From an uncultured Lachnospiraceae bacterium (GTDB lineage: Bacteria > Bacillota > Clostridia > Lachnospirales > Lachnospiraceae), in contig CAMWLB010000018.1 in NCBI GenBank assembly GCA_947174985.1, positions 1-18,762 of the forward strand: DNA of 18,762 nucleotides, written 5' to 3'. A program made the position numbers and the translations under genes. Of this stretch, positions 1-7,048 are shown piece by piece. Under the pieces are notes generated by a model. It ran no database searches. It was given only the letters and a program-made list of their open reading frames with translations, and had not been told where the DNA came from. Within the stretch, counting starts at the first letter, position 1. Each line of letters opens with the position of its first letter.

Positions 1-73
1 CATTAAGTGCATAAACAATGTTCGGCTCTTTGCCGTAAGTCTTTTGTAAATTGCAAATTTCTAATATGCTCAT
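1..73 (-). CDS. ABC transporter ATP-binding protein, N-terminal fragment (cut by window edge)
   Basis: Only the first 24 codons are inside the window. They read MSILEICNLQKTYG followed by KEPNIVYALN, the typical opening of an ABC ATPase (strand, then the A-loop Tyr in the KTYG motif) of the kind that drives BceAB/MacB-type peptide export or resistance pumps. The Walker A motif lies beyond the left edge. An AAGGGCGG sequence stands 8 bases before the ATG. The gene lies directly downstream of a LytTR/AgrC-like two-component pair on the same strand, behind a terminator, so it probably has its own promoter and may be a target of that pair. The exact transporter family cannot be told from 24 residues. 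Confidence 0.7.
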   Translation of the reverse strand, partial: MSILEICNLQKTYGKEPNIVYALN

Positions 74-145
74 ACACGATACCGCCCTTCTGTTTTTGTA
101 AGCGTATTGCTCGACACGCCTTTACGTCTACATGATAACAGAAGA

Positions 146-177
146 AAAAACGCTCTGTGGGAATGTCCATAAACGGT
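146..177 (-). promoter_or_regulatory. Possible LytTR-type direct repeats upstream of the ABC gene
   Basis: On the minus strand ACCGTTTAT (169-177) fits the published LytTR half-site pattern [TA][AC][CA]GTTN[AG][TG]. A weaker copy, AGCGTTTTT (146-154), follows at a GTT-to-GTT distance of 23 bases, slightly more than the usual 21-22. They sit between the kinase terminator and the ABC start, where the neighbouring LytTR regulator could act. No convincing -35/-10 was found, and one of the two half-sites is imperfect. Confidence 0.3.
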
Positions 178-190
178 AGGTTTTTGTCCA

Positions 191-225
191 CAAAAAAGCA
201 GACCATCCAAAATGAGTGGTCTGCT
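191..225 (-). terminator. Rho-independent terminator after the sensor kinase gene
   Basis: AGCAGACCA (197-205) and TGGTCTGCT (217-225) form a perfect 9-bp stem with an 11-base loop. Read on the minus strand the stem is followed by TTTTTTG. It lies 15 bases after the kinase stop codon. Confidence 0.88.
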
Positions 226-239
226 TCATCGTAGAATAA

Positions 240-1529
240 TTATTGTGCTTTTACTGCTTCAAAAGATAATGTGACAACAGCACAGAATGTATGATTGCTA
301 TACTCCGTTTCGATTGTTCCGTCGTAGTGTTCGGCAGCGGTACGGACACTTTTCAATCCCCAGCCGTGAAGCTCTTTATTTGTTTTGGAAGTTTGCAAAT
401 CTCCGTCAGTAATGGCAGGTGCAATATTACACCCATTTTCAACCTTGATAATCAGCATATCGTTTATACGGCGGATTGTTAAATTGATAAATCGCAAGCT
501 ATCCTCTATTCCCTCTATAGCTTCAAGGGCATTATCCAAGAGATTGCCTAAAATCGCAACTAAGTCAACGCTTCTTATATTTGTGTGGCGGGGAAACTCA
601 ATGTTCGTGCTTACCCGTATCTTCCGGGAAGTGGCAAGAGCAATTTTGCTGTTAATCAGATAATCTACTGCTTCATCACCTGTCCAGATAGCCTGTGTAA
701 TTGTTTTAAGCGGAGAACGCAAATCTTCAATATACTGAATAGCTTCCTTTGTCTTATCCTTTATCAAATAGTGCTGCAATGCCTCGATGTGGTTATAAAA
801 ATCATGGAATAATTTTGCATTGACGGCATAGGTATCTTTTAACATTTGATAATCCCGCATCAATAATTCATTTTTTTCTTTTTCCAACTGCGCAATTTTT
901 TTCTCCATCTCATACTGACGATTGATTCTATAAAAAAGTACAGCCATTATAAGAACAACTGAGAAAATACTCCATGTAAACAACTGGTAGTCTGATATTA
1001 TGATAGTCGATTGTTCGCTCAGTATAATGACACCAAACATACCAAGCACAACAATCATAGAAATAACACGGCCCAGCCTTTTATCCGCAGTATTCCCTTG
1101 TATGGCAGCAAGTGAAATGATGCCAACCATTAGCAGCCGAACTGTCCATATCGGAACAAGATATTTTTGTAGTGTGCTATCCAGTGTGCTATAACGGAAT
1201 GTAATTTGAAATCCTGCGGAAAACAGGAAGTCCCATAAAGCGACCGCTATTTCAAAACAAATTGTGAGAAACACACATATACGGGGCTGGTAGTTATACT
1301 TTCTATACAGGATTAAGAGAATAGTCAAAACTTCAAATATTGTTACACAAATCTGTGGCAGTGGGAACAAAGATAAAACAGCAACTGCCATGCCACAAAT
1401 CAGTGAAAGCCATGTCATACTTCTTGAAGGTCTCTCTAATTTTAGCAATATTGTCACCCAGCAGAAGCACACAAAAATTCGTATTCCATTTGTAAAAGAA
1501 TATGCAATTATTTGATACCAATTTATCAT
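240..1529 (-). CDS. AgrC-like sensor histidine kinase (GHKL ATPase)
   Basis: Predicted membrane sensor kinase of 429 residues. About six hydrophobic segments fill residues 5-200, then a short coiled coil (about 205-230) leads to an H-box with KLFHDFYNHIEAL (phospho-acceptor His242). The GHKL-type ATPase shows an N-box GNLLDNALEA (Asn329, Asn333) and a G-box HGWGLKS (388-394). This is the HPK10/AgrC type, usually paired with LytTR regulators and often sensing peptides. The ATG at 1529 was chosen because it overlaps the regulator stop as ATGA and has GGGGGG 8 bases upstream; a TTG five codons earlier (1544) is possible but poorly placed. The signal sensed cannot be read from the sequence. Confidence 0.93.
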   Translation of the reverse strand: MINWYQIIAYSFTNGIRIFVCFCWVTILLKLERPSRSMTWLSLICGMAVAVLSLFPLPQICVTIFEVLTILLILYRKYNYQPRICVFLTICFEIAVALWDFLFSAGFQITFRYSTLDSTLQKYLVPIWTVRLLMVGIISLAAIQGNTADKRLGRVISMIVVLGMFGVIILSEQSTIIISDYQLFTWSIFSVVLIMAVLFYRINRQYEMEKKIAQLEKEKNELLMRDYQMLKDTYAVNAKLFHDFYNHIEALQHYLIKDKTKEAIQYIEDLRSPLKTITQAIWTGDEAVDYLINSKIALATSRKIRVSTNIEFPRHTNIRSVDLVAILGNLLDNALEAIEGIEDSLRFINLTIRRINDMLIIKVENGCNIAPAITDGDLQTSKTNKELHGWGLKSVRTAAEHYDGTIETEYSNHTFCAVVTLSFEAVKAQ

Positions 1530-2248
1530 ATGTATGCCCCCCAAAATTTATTGATTTGCTTTTTTACCTCCTGTAAATGAGAACGGCTGATTGGAAGCGT
1601 TTCACCATTTTTAAGATATGCCATACTGTCACTAATTTTCATAATCTGTATGATGTTCACGATATAACCTCGGTCAATAAAAATAAACTCCGGCGCAGCA
1701 AGCTCTTCGAAAACTTGCTGTAAACTTTTCCTGACTTTTGACGTTCCCGCACTTGAGTATATTGCTGAATTTTTTCCACCGTCACGCCGGATATAGAAAA
1801 TATCTTTGTACGGTATTTTTTCCATACGTCCGGCGGCTTGAATGATATACTCCCCGCCCGTTTCCAACTCAATCAGCTTTGCAGCGTCCACCACAGCGGA
1901 CACCAAACGATTGGCAAGGTCATTTTTTGGTACATAACGAAAAATGGAAAGTTCAAAAGCATCAATCGCATATTCTATATGCGACGTAATGAAAATGATT
2001 TTTACATTTGGCAGATATGGTTTGATTTTTCCGGAAAGCTCCATCCCTGTCATTCCGGGCATTTCTATATCCAACAGAATTAAATCATAGAAAAAACCAT
2101 CGTCTGTGATATCATAAAGAAGATTGCTGCTCTGGGTGTAGGTTATAATCTCATAGCCAATCCCACAAGATTGCAGACTGCTCTTTACAATATCCTCATG
2201 CTGTACAACAGCTTCTTTTTCATCATCACATATTGCTATTCGTATCAA
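1526..2248 (-). CDS. LytTR-family DNA-binding response regulator
   Basis: Cytoplasmic transcription regulator phosphorylated by the overlapping sensor kinase. It has a receiver domain (acidic CDDE near the N terminus, phospho-Asp in LILLDIEMPGMTG, Thr/Ser in FITSH, and the conserved Lys in RYVPKND), then a LytTR DNA-binding domain with FIFIDRGYIVNI and LPISRSHLQEVKK. The longest reading frame begins at a GTG at 2257, but its ribosome site (AAAGGG) would touch that codon. A TTG at 2248, giving MIRIAICDDE, has an 8-base spacing and fits the family start; the GTG at 2251 is a third option. It is the first gene of a two-gene operon with a near-consensus promoter. Confidence 0.93.
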   Translation of the reverse strand: MIRIAICDDEKEAVVQHEDIVKSSLQSCGIGYEIITYTQSSNLLYDITDDGFFYDLILLDIEMPGMTGMELSGKIKPYLPNVKIIFITSHIEYAIDAFELSIFRYVPKNDLANRLVSAVVDAAKLIELETGGEYIIQAAGRMEKIPYKDIFYIRRDGGKNSAIYSSAGTSKVRKSLQQVFEELAAPEFIFIDRGYIVNIIQIMKISDSMAYLKNGETLPISRSHLQEVKKQINKFWGAYI

Positions 2249-2282
2249 CACGCTCACCCTTTCTCGTAACTATATCAGTGTA

Positions 2283-2311
2283 ATTATATACAGCCAGACG
2301 ATTGGTATCAA
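2283..2311 (-). promoter_or_regulatory. Sigma-A-type promoter of the two-component operon
   Basis: On the minus strand TTGATA (2306-2311) and TATAAT (2283-2288) are separated by exactly 17 bases, 35 bases before the regulator start. The match to the housekeeping consensus is close. Confidence 0.8.
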
Positions 2312-2414
2312 GTATTTAGAGCATGGGAAACAGGGCAAAACAAGAAAATCATAAATTCTTAAGAAAATCAATTAGAAAAAGTGTGAAAATATTAATCGAA
2401 TATAAAAGGAAAAG

Positions 2415-2457
2415 AAATGGATGCGGTTTATACTGATAGACAGCATCCATTTTTGTG
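2415..2457 (+). terminator. Hairpin with T tract ahead of the C39-like peptidase gene
   Basis: AAATGGATGC (2415-2424) pairs perfectly with GCATCCATTT (2443-2452) across an 18-base loop, and TTTTTGTG follows on the plus strand. No complete gene lies upstream on the plus strand to be terminated, so it may be an attenuator in the leader of the next gene, the end of a short RNA, or a terminator for antisense transcripts (the minus side is also T-rich). Confidence 0.5.
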
Positions 2458-2529
2458 TGGGAAACGGCAGAAATTTTACGAAAGAAGAGGGTGCAGGAAA
2501 GATTAAGCGGCATGGAGAGAGGACAGTAT

Positions 2530-3504
2530 ATGACAGAAAAAGAGACAAAACGATTGAGAGAACGTATGCGCAGACAGGCAGAAATCAAAAGGCAAAGAAG
2601 AAGGAAACTTTTATGTAAGGCAGCAGTTTTGGTATTGCTCATCGGTGTTGTTTTTTGGCGAATAAATCAGCTGTCCTTACAGAAACAGGAAGGAAGAACA
2701 GCGGAAAAGATAACGTCATACCGCTATGCGGCAAATGGCAGAAGTGACGAGAATACAGTGCCTCCGGAGAGCACAGCCGCCAGTAGCACAGCCCTTGACA
2801 ACCGGAGAATTCTTGAGGATGCGGAGGTAGAGAATATGCTGCTTCAGCTTGCAAAGGAAAACGGGGACATTGCGAAAATTTATACGGACAGGGAAAGCTA
2901 TCCCGAAGCACTTTTGACAGCACTTGCCTTTAATCTGGAAATGACAGAGTTTGTGCAGGGCTATCTTACAGCAGATACAGAGGCGGCGGGTGGCTTTACA
3001 GAGGAGGAAAAGGAACAGGACTTTCCTTTGCTTTTACAGTGGGACAGCCGCTGGGGATATGTGCCATATGGAGGAAGCTGTATCGGACTTGCCGGTTGCG
3101 GACCGACTTGTATTTCCATGGTGATTTTTTCCCTGACAGGGGACGAGACTGCTACGCCGGACGCACTGGCTGACTATGGTATGCGATATGGCTATTATGT
3201 TGCGGGTGTGGGAACGGACTGGCGCTTTATGACGGATGCGGCGGAGGAGTACGGACTCAGCGTCAATCAGCTTGGACTGGACGAAGCCGTAATGAAACAA
3301 TACCTTGACCTTGGATATCCGCTTATCTGCTCCATGGGTTCCGGAGATTTTACGCGGTCAGGACATTTTATCATGCTGTATGGTTATGACGCAGAAGGTT
3401 TCATGGTAAACGATCCCAACAGTCAGGAAAGAAGCGGTATGCGGTGGGATTTTAATACGCTGCGCTGGCAGATAAAAAATATATGGGGTTATAGAAAGGC
3501 GTAA
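2530..3504 (+). CDS. Membrane-anchored C39-like cysteine peptidase
   Basis: Predicted 324-residue protein. A very basic N terminus precedes one membrane segment (about 27-47), so the rest should face outside. A linker of about 110 residues leads to a papain-like C39-type domain (Peptidase_C39_2-like) with the catalytic Cys in GCGPTC (Cys190), the His in SGHFIMLYG (His279) and Asp in VNDPNS (Asp295). The opening FPLLLQWDSRWGYVPYGG is typical of the family. The start is ATG 2530, with GAGAGGA about 6 bases upstream; the longer frame from 2455 lacks a good site. Its substrate is unknown. It has no ABC domain, so it is not a bacteriocin-exporting C39 transporter. It is followed by the T-box of the next gene, which has its own promoter. 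Confidence 0.85.
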   Translation: MTEKETKRLRERMRRQAEIKRQRRRKLLCKAAVLVLLIGVVFWRINQLSLQKQEGRTAEKITSYRYAANGRSDENTVPPESTAASSTALDNRRILEDAEVENMLLQLAKENGDIAKIYTDRESYPEALLTALAFNLEMTEFVQGYLTADTEAAGGFTEEEKEQDFPLLLQWDSRWGYVPYGGSCIGLAGCGPTCISMVIFSLTGDETATPDALADYGMRYGYYVAGVGTDWRFMTDAAEEYGLSVNQLGLDEAVMKQYLDLGYPLICSMGSGDFTRSGHFIMLYGYDAEGFMVNDPNSQERSGMRWDFNTLRWQIKNIWGYRKA

Positions 3505-3520
3505 GAACAAAAATTTCCTC

Positions 3521-3549
3521 TTGCAGACGGTAAAAAAGTATGATATCAT
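3521..3549 (+). promoter_or_regulatory. Promoter of the T-box/leuA transcript
   Basis: TTGCAG (3521-3526) and TATCAT (3544-3549) are 17 bases apart, just after the peptidase gene and just before the T-box leader. Transcription should start near 3556. Confidence 0.6.
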
Positions 3550-3555
3550 TGTGAA

Positions 3556-3837
3556 AATTGAATAAGGTGAAATGCGAAGAAGAGGAGTAGTAGCTGAAAG
3601 CCGGAAAACAGAGAGCTGCCGTATGGTGCAAGGCAGCCGGAAGCGGACAGTGAACTGACCTTGGAGCAGCCGGTTGAAGGTTTTATACTGTGTAGGCTCG
3701 GACGGATTTCCCGCCGTATAAAGGGGAAGGACATGTCAGTGTCCCAGAGTGCATGGTTTTCCATGAAATAGAGTGGTACCGCGTAGAAAATACGTCTCTA
3801 TAAAAATGCAGATTGCATTTTTGTAGGGATTTTTTAT
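3556..3837 (+). promoter_or_regulatory. T-box leader (tRNA-Leu sensing) upstream of leuA
   Basis: The leader holds the T-box core AGAGTGGTACCGCG (3770-3783), whose TGG bulge pairs with the tRNA acceptor end, and a stem I region with an AGTAG element (3588-3592) and a GCTGCC/GGCAGC distal arm (3615-3637). The likely specifier is CTG at 3655-3657, preceded by GAA and followed by a purine as in known T-boxes. CTG is a leucine codon, matching the leucine biosynthesis gene downstream. Uncharged tRNA-Leu should stabilise the antiterminator and let transcription enter leuA. The T-box assignment is firm; the specifier was placed by eye. Confidence 0.93.
3795..3836 (+). terminator. T-box terminator
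   Basis: A 16-bp stem, 3795-3810 with 3814-3829 (two G-U pairs), with a GAT loop and a following run of T. It lies just after the T-box core and competes with the antiterminator helix. Confidence 0.9.
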
Positions 3838-3904
3838 TTGGCAGTATTCCCTGCAAAATGCAAAAAGACATGGTAAAGCGGAATGTTTTGCGGAAAGGAA
3901 GGAA

Positions 3905-5590
3905 ATGAAAATGAAAGATGTCAGTGAAAAGTACAAGGAAAAGTATGCAAAGTCCTATTTCATGCCGCCGGTAGTGACTTACGACTGGGTAAAAAAGGAC
4001 AGCATTGAAAAAGCGCCAATCTGGTGCAGCGTGGACTTAAGGGACGGCAACCAGGCTTTGGTGGAGCCGATGGGGCTGGAAGAAAAGCTGGAATTCTTTA
4101 AAATGCTTGTGGAGGTAGGTTTTAAGGAGATTGAGGTAGGTTTTCCTGCCGCGTCCGACACGGAATATCTGTTTTTAAGGGAACTGATAGAGAGAAATAT
4201 GATTCCCGACGACGTAACGATTCAGGTGCTGACGCAGGCGAGGGAGCATATTATCCGCAAAACCTTCGAAGCGGTTCAGGGGGCGCCCCATGCGGTGGTA
4301 CACCTTTACAATTCTACTTCTGTTGCACAGAGGGAGCAGGTATTTAAAAAGAGCAGAGAGGAAATTAAGAAGCTGGCGGTGGATGGCGCAAAGCTGTTAA
4401 AAGAGCTGGCCGATGAGACGGACGGTAATTTTACCTTTGAGTACAGCCCTGAGAGCTTTTCTCAGACAGAAGTTGACTATGCGCTGGAGGTTTGCAACGC
4501 TGTGCTTGACGAGTGGAAGCCGGATCAGGCGCGCAAAGCGATTATCAACCTTCCTACCACGGTTCAGGTTGCCATGCCTCATGTGTTTGCGGCACAGGTA
4601 GAGTATATGCATAAGAATTTAAAATACCGCGACGCGGTTGTTTTAAGCGTACACCCTCACAATGACAGAGGATGCGGCATCAGCGATGCGGAGTTTGGTA
4701 TTCTGGCAGGTGCGGACAGAGTAGAGGGAACCCTTTTCGGCAACGGCGAGAGAACCGGAAATGTGGATATCATCACCCTTGCCATGAATATGGTCTGCCA
4801 TGGTGTCAATCCAGGGCTGGATTTTTCTAATATCACGAAAGTGCGGGAGAAATACGAGCAGTTGACCGGCATGAAGGTATCTGAGAGAATGCCTTACACG
4901 GGAGATTTGGTGTTTACGGCATTTTCCGGCTCCCATCAGGACGCTATTTCCAAGGGCATGGCATGGCGGCAGGAGGGAAAGAGCGGTGAAAAATGGACAG
5001 TTCCCTACCTTCCCATTGACCCAACGGAACTGGGAAGAGAGTATGAGTCCGATGTAATTCGTATCAACAGCCAGTCAGGTAAGGGCGGCATCGCCTTTAT
5101 CTTAAAGCAAAATTTCGGTATTTCCCTGCCGGATAAGATGAGGGATGAGGTGCGTGTCTGGATGAAGGAAGCATCTGACAAAGGACATAAAGAGCTGGCG
5201 CCTTCGGAAATTTATAGTATTTTTGAAGAGCATTATATTTCCGCCAGACCGGTTTTTGATATTCCGGAGTGTCATTTCAAGCAAATAAACGGAATTACGG
5301 CAGAGGTAACGATTGAAAAGGATGGCGACAAGCAGGTAATCGAAACCATCGGAAACGGACGTCTTGATGCAGTAAGCAACGCAGTGAAAAAGTATTTTGA
5401 TATCAGCTATGAGTTGGCTGTCTACGAGGAACATGCCATTTCCAAGGGCTCTTCTTCTAAGGCGGCGGCATATGTCGGGCTGAATAAAGACGGCGTGATT
5501 TACTGGGGCGTGGGTATCGATGAGGATATTATTAAGAGCTCCATTGCAGCGCTGGTGGCAGCAGGCAATAAGATAGTACAATCTGTGTAA
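3905..5590 (+). CDS. leuA: 2-isopropylmalate synthase (long form)
   Basis: Cytoplasmic enzyme that condenses acetyl-CoA with 2-oxoisovalerate, the committed step to leucine. The 561 residues fit the long (about 560-residue, yeast/actinobacterial-type) LeuA family rather than the shorter form. The TIM-barrel domain carries CSVDLRDGNQAL (Arg46, Asp47), SVHPHNDRG with metal-binding His250 and His252, and GNGERTGN (Asn286). The C-terminal part (about 430-561) matches the LeuA allosteric domain for leucine feedback, including AVYEEHAISKGSSSKAAAYV. A second ATG at 3911 has equally good ribosome-site spacing (GGAAGG) and could be the true start. It is controlled by the T-box in front and ends at a strong hairpin; no other leucine gene is next to it. 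Confidence 0.96.
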   Translation: MKMKDVSEKYKEKYAKSYFMPPVVTYDWVKKDSIEKAPIWCSVDLRDGNQALVEPMGLEEKLEFFKMLVEVGFKEIEVGFPAASDTEYLFLRELIERNMIPDDVTIQVLTQAREHIIRKTFEAVQGAPHAVVHLYNSTSVAQREQVFKKSREEIKKLAVDGAKLLKELADETDGNFTFEYSPESFSQTEVDYALEVCNAVLDEWKPDQARKAIINLPTTVQVAMPHVFAAQVEYMHKNLKYRDAVVLSVHPHNDRGCGISDAEFGILAGADRVEGTLFGNGERTGNVDIITLAMNMVCHGVNPGLDFSNITKVREKYEQLTGMKVSERMPYTGDLVFTAFSGSHQDAISKGMAWRQEGKSGEKWTVPYLPIDPTELGREYESDVIRINSQSGKGGIAFILKQNFGISLPDKMRDEVRVWMKEASDKGHKELAPSEIYSIFEEHYISARPVFDIPECHFKQINGITAEVTIEKDGDKQVIETIGNGRLDAVSNAVKKYFDISYELAVYEEHAISKGSSSKAAAYVGLNKDGVIYWGVGIDEDIIKSSIAALVAAGNKIVQSV

Positions 5591-5600
5591 AAGAAGCGCG

Positions 5601-5651
5601 GCGGCGCCGCCTGTAACATGGTCATATGTTTCTACAGGCGGCGCCGCTTTG
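5601..5651. terminator. Strong GC-rich terminator between convergent genes
   Basis: GCGGCGCCGCCTGTA (5601-5615) and its perfect complement (5633-5647) form a 15-bp stem 10 bases after the leuA stop. The T tract is weak in both directions (CTTTGTTT on plus, CTTCTTTT on minus). It probably serves both leuA and the convergent small gene at 5679. Confidence 0.8.
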
Positions 5652-5678
5652 TTTGGAGCCATTTGCGAGAGTAGAAGC

Positions 5679-5855
5679 TTATGAATTGGAAACTGCCCTT
5701 TTTCGCTTGTATTCTTCGATTACAGCCATCATTTCTTTACTCTTTTGAATGCTTTTCTGCAATTGTGTTTCATCGACTTTATGATTTGGTTCTGGTGTGA
5801 TTATTTGTAAAGGTTCAAAACTATATATTAAATCGTTCAAAGATGATTTTCCCAT
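5679..5855 (-). CDS. Small protein downstream of the JAMM gene, unknown function
   Basis: A 58-residue protein starting MGKSSLNDLIYSF, with a proline-containing middle (ITPEPNH) and a charged, probably helical tail rich in Lys and Glu. I do not recognise a family. The ATG at 5855 has GTGAGG 8 bases upstream; a TTG at 5861 is too close to that site. The gene begins 17 bases after the stop of the JAMM gene, with no promoter between, so the two are almost certainly co-transcribed. A direct partner or substrate role is a guess from this pairing. Confidence 0.6.
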   Translation of the reverse strand: MGKSSLNDLIYSFEPLQIITPEPNHKVDETQLQKSIQKSKEMMAVIEEYKRKRAVSNS

Positions 5856-5872
5856 AATCAATACCTCACTTT

Positions 5873-6484
5873 CTACCGATAATATAATCCTGCTTCACTG
5901 CATTTTGCTAAAAAAGTTAATGTTGCCATATATACTTTTGAACTAGGGGAATTTCTTGTTAAACCTTGTATACAATCTTTAAAGAGAACAACAACTTTAT
6001 CATAATCCTTATCTCGTTTTAGATAATGGACTGTACCCTGATTCGATACTACTACTATCACCTCAAGCATAGGATGTTGAACAAAAAACTGCACATCTTC
6101 CAATGAAAAAGTCTGTGTTGATGGATGATTATGCAGCAGGACGACTGCAACAGAACTGCTGGAAACAATCATATGGTTTGATAACGTATCTGATAAAACA
6201 TCTACATCATGCTCTGTTACCAATGCGACACCAAAATTATGCAATGGATCGGGTTTTCCTAAATCGCAAGTCAGAGCAACTTCATTACTATCGTTGCCCT
6301 CTTTAGAAATAACCAACACGTTTTTTGCAAGTTCCTGCATAATCTGATTTTGTTCATCTGTAAAGCCATAATATTCAATCAGTGGTACTTTATCTATCGC
6401 AATATCAGTGATATATACTTTCTTGTTGCGTTTCTTTGCCATTTCCAGAGACTTCAACGTGTCTGGCTTATCCGAAATGTCCAT
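5873..6484 (-). CDS. RadC-like JAMM/MPN+ metalloprotein
   Basis: The protein has a JAMM zinc motif: HNHP, then Ser and Asp in FSLED (pattern H-x-H-P-x5-S-x2-D), followed by the hydrophobic VIVVVSNQG strand, as in the C-terminal domain of RadC and related JAB peptidases. The RadC helix-hairpin-helix part is absent; instead there is a charged N-terminal segment of about 60 residues. The catalytic Glu normally on an early strand could not be placed with confidence. The frame is open from an ATG at 6517, but a TATAAT ends only 5 bases before it, so transcription would start about there. ATG 6484 has AAAGGA 10 bases upstream and gives 203 residues; ATG 6490 is another option. It is the first gene of a pair with the 58-residue protein. 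Its target is unknown. Confidence 0.75.
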   Translation of the reverse strand: MDISDKPDTLKSLEMAKKRNKKVYITDIAIDKVPLIEYYGFTDEQNQIMQELAKNVLVISKEGNDSNEVALTCDLGKPDPLHNFGVALVTEHDVDVLSDTLSNHMIVSSSSVAVVLLHNHPSTQTFSLEDVQFFVQHPMLEVIVVVSNQGTVHYLKRDKDYDKVVVLFKDCIQGLTRNSPSSKVYMATLTFLAKCSEAGLYYR

Positions 6485-6521
6485 TGGCATCAGTTCCTTT
6501 CGCATTTCTTCTATCATTTAT

Positions 6522-6530
6522 ATTATAGCA
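6522..6530 (-). promoter_or_regulatory. Extended -10 promoter of the JAMM operon
   Basis: TGCTATAAT on the minus strand is a perfect extended -10 element; no good -35 stands 17 bases upstream. Its position implies a start of transcription near 6515 and argues for the internal start codon of the gene. Confidence 0.6.
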
Positions 6531-6742
6531 GAAAGGCATCAAAATACACTATGTTTTTCTGCTTTGTTCCAATCTTTGCAAATCTGACCCGAAATACATG
6601 TATGTTAATATAGTTATAGAAACGAAAACGATGTTGATGGCTCTTGAATATGAGCAAGGAAGGAGGGCAGAAAAATATTGAAATTTATTTTTTTAAAAAT
6701 TTCATATTTTTAATGTAAAAATAAAACATAGGAGGTAGATGG

Positions 6743-6889
6743 ATGGTACGAAAAAGGAAAAGAAAATTTGGAAAGATTGGGAAGCTATGTGGAGGATGGC
6801 TTAGAGAATTCGGTATTTACAGCAAAGTGGTTGATGGAATTTTGAGGCGAAGAAGAGTCAGAACTTTGATGGCAAGAAGCCCCAATTGA
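6743..6889 (+). CDS. Small, highly basic ORF (48 aa), unknown function
   Basis: The ORF starts MVRKRKRKFGKIGK, has a middle with Trp, Phe and Tyr (GGWLREFGIYSKVV) and a second basic cluster (RRRRVR). It has a perfect AGGAGG 7 bases before the ATG, in an otherwise gene-free, AT-rich stretch (6531-7048) in which I see no other gene. Net charge is strongly positive. It could be a nucleic-acid-binding peptide, a cationic membrane-active peptide, or a remnant of something larger: an overlapping frame from 6739 is also protein-like but has stops. No family was recognised, and no clear promoter or terminator was seen. Confidence 0.4.
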   Translation: MVRKRKRKFGKIGKLCGGWLREFGIYSKVVDGILRRRRVRTLMARSPN

Positions 6890-7048
6890 CGAGATTAGCA
6901 AAAGGCATAATGTTCATTATTTAAACATCCTATATTTTTTGTATACAGGCGACAACCATAGTATTAATTTAGCATTGTACTGTGTTTGTTTTGCTTTTAT
7001 ATAAAATTTTTTCATGACTATGAAAACCCCAACAAACGATTGCCGAGG

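Noticed and set aside
3..206. Open frame of 67 codons on the minus strand
   Set aside because: It overlaps the ABC ATPase start in another frame and runs through the kinase terminator; its sequence is not protein-like.
3546..3936. Minus-strand frames of 62-72 codons over the T-box leader
   Set aside because: They run through a structured RNA leader with a clear T-box and terminator and have no ribosome site support.
5102..5662. 186-codon minus-strand frame over the end of leuA
   Set aside because: Shadow of the leuA coding sequence and its terminator; no ribosome site and no recognisable protein.
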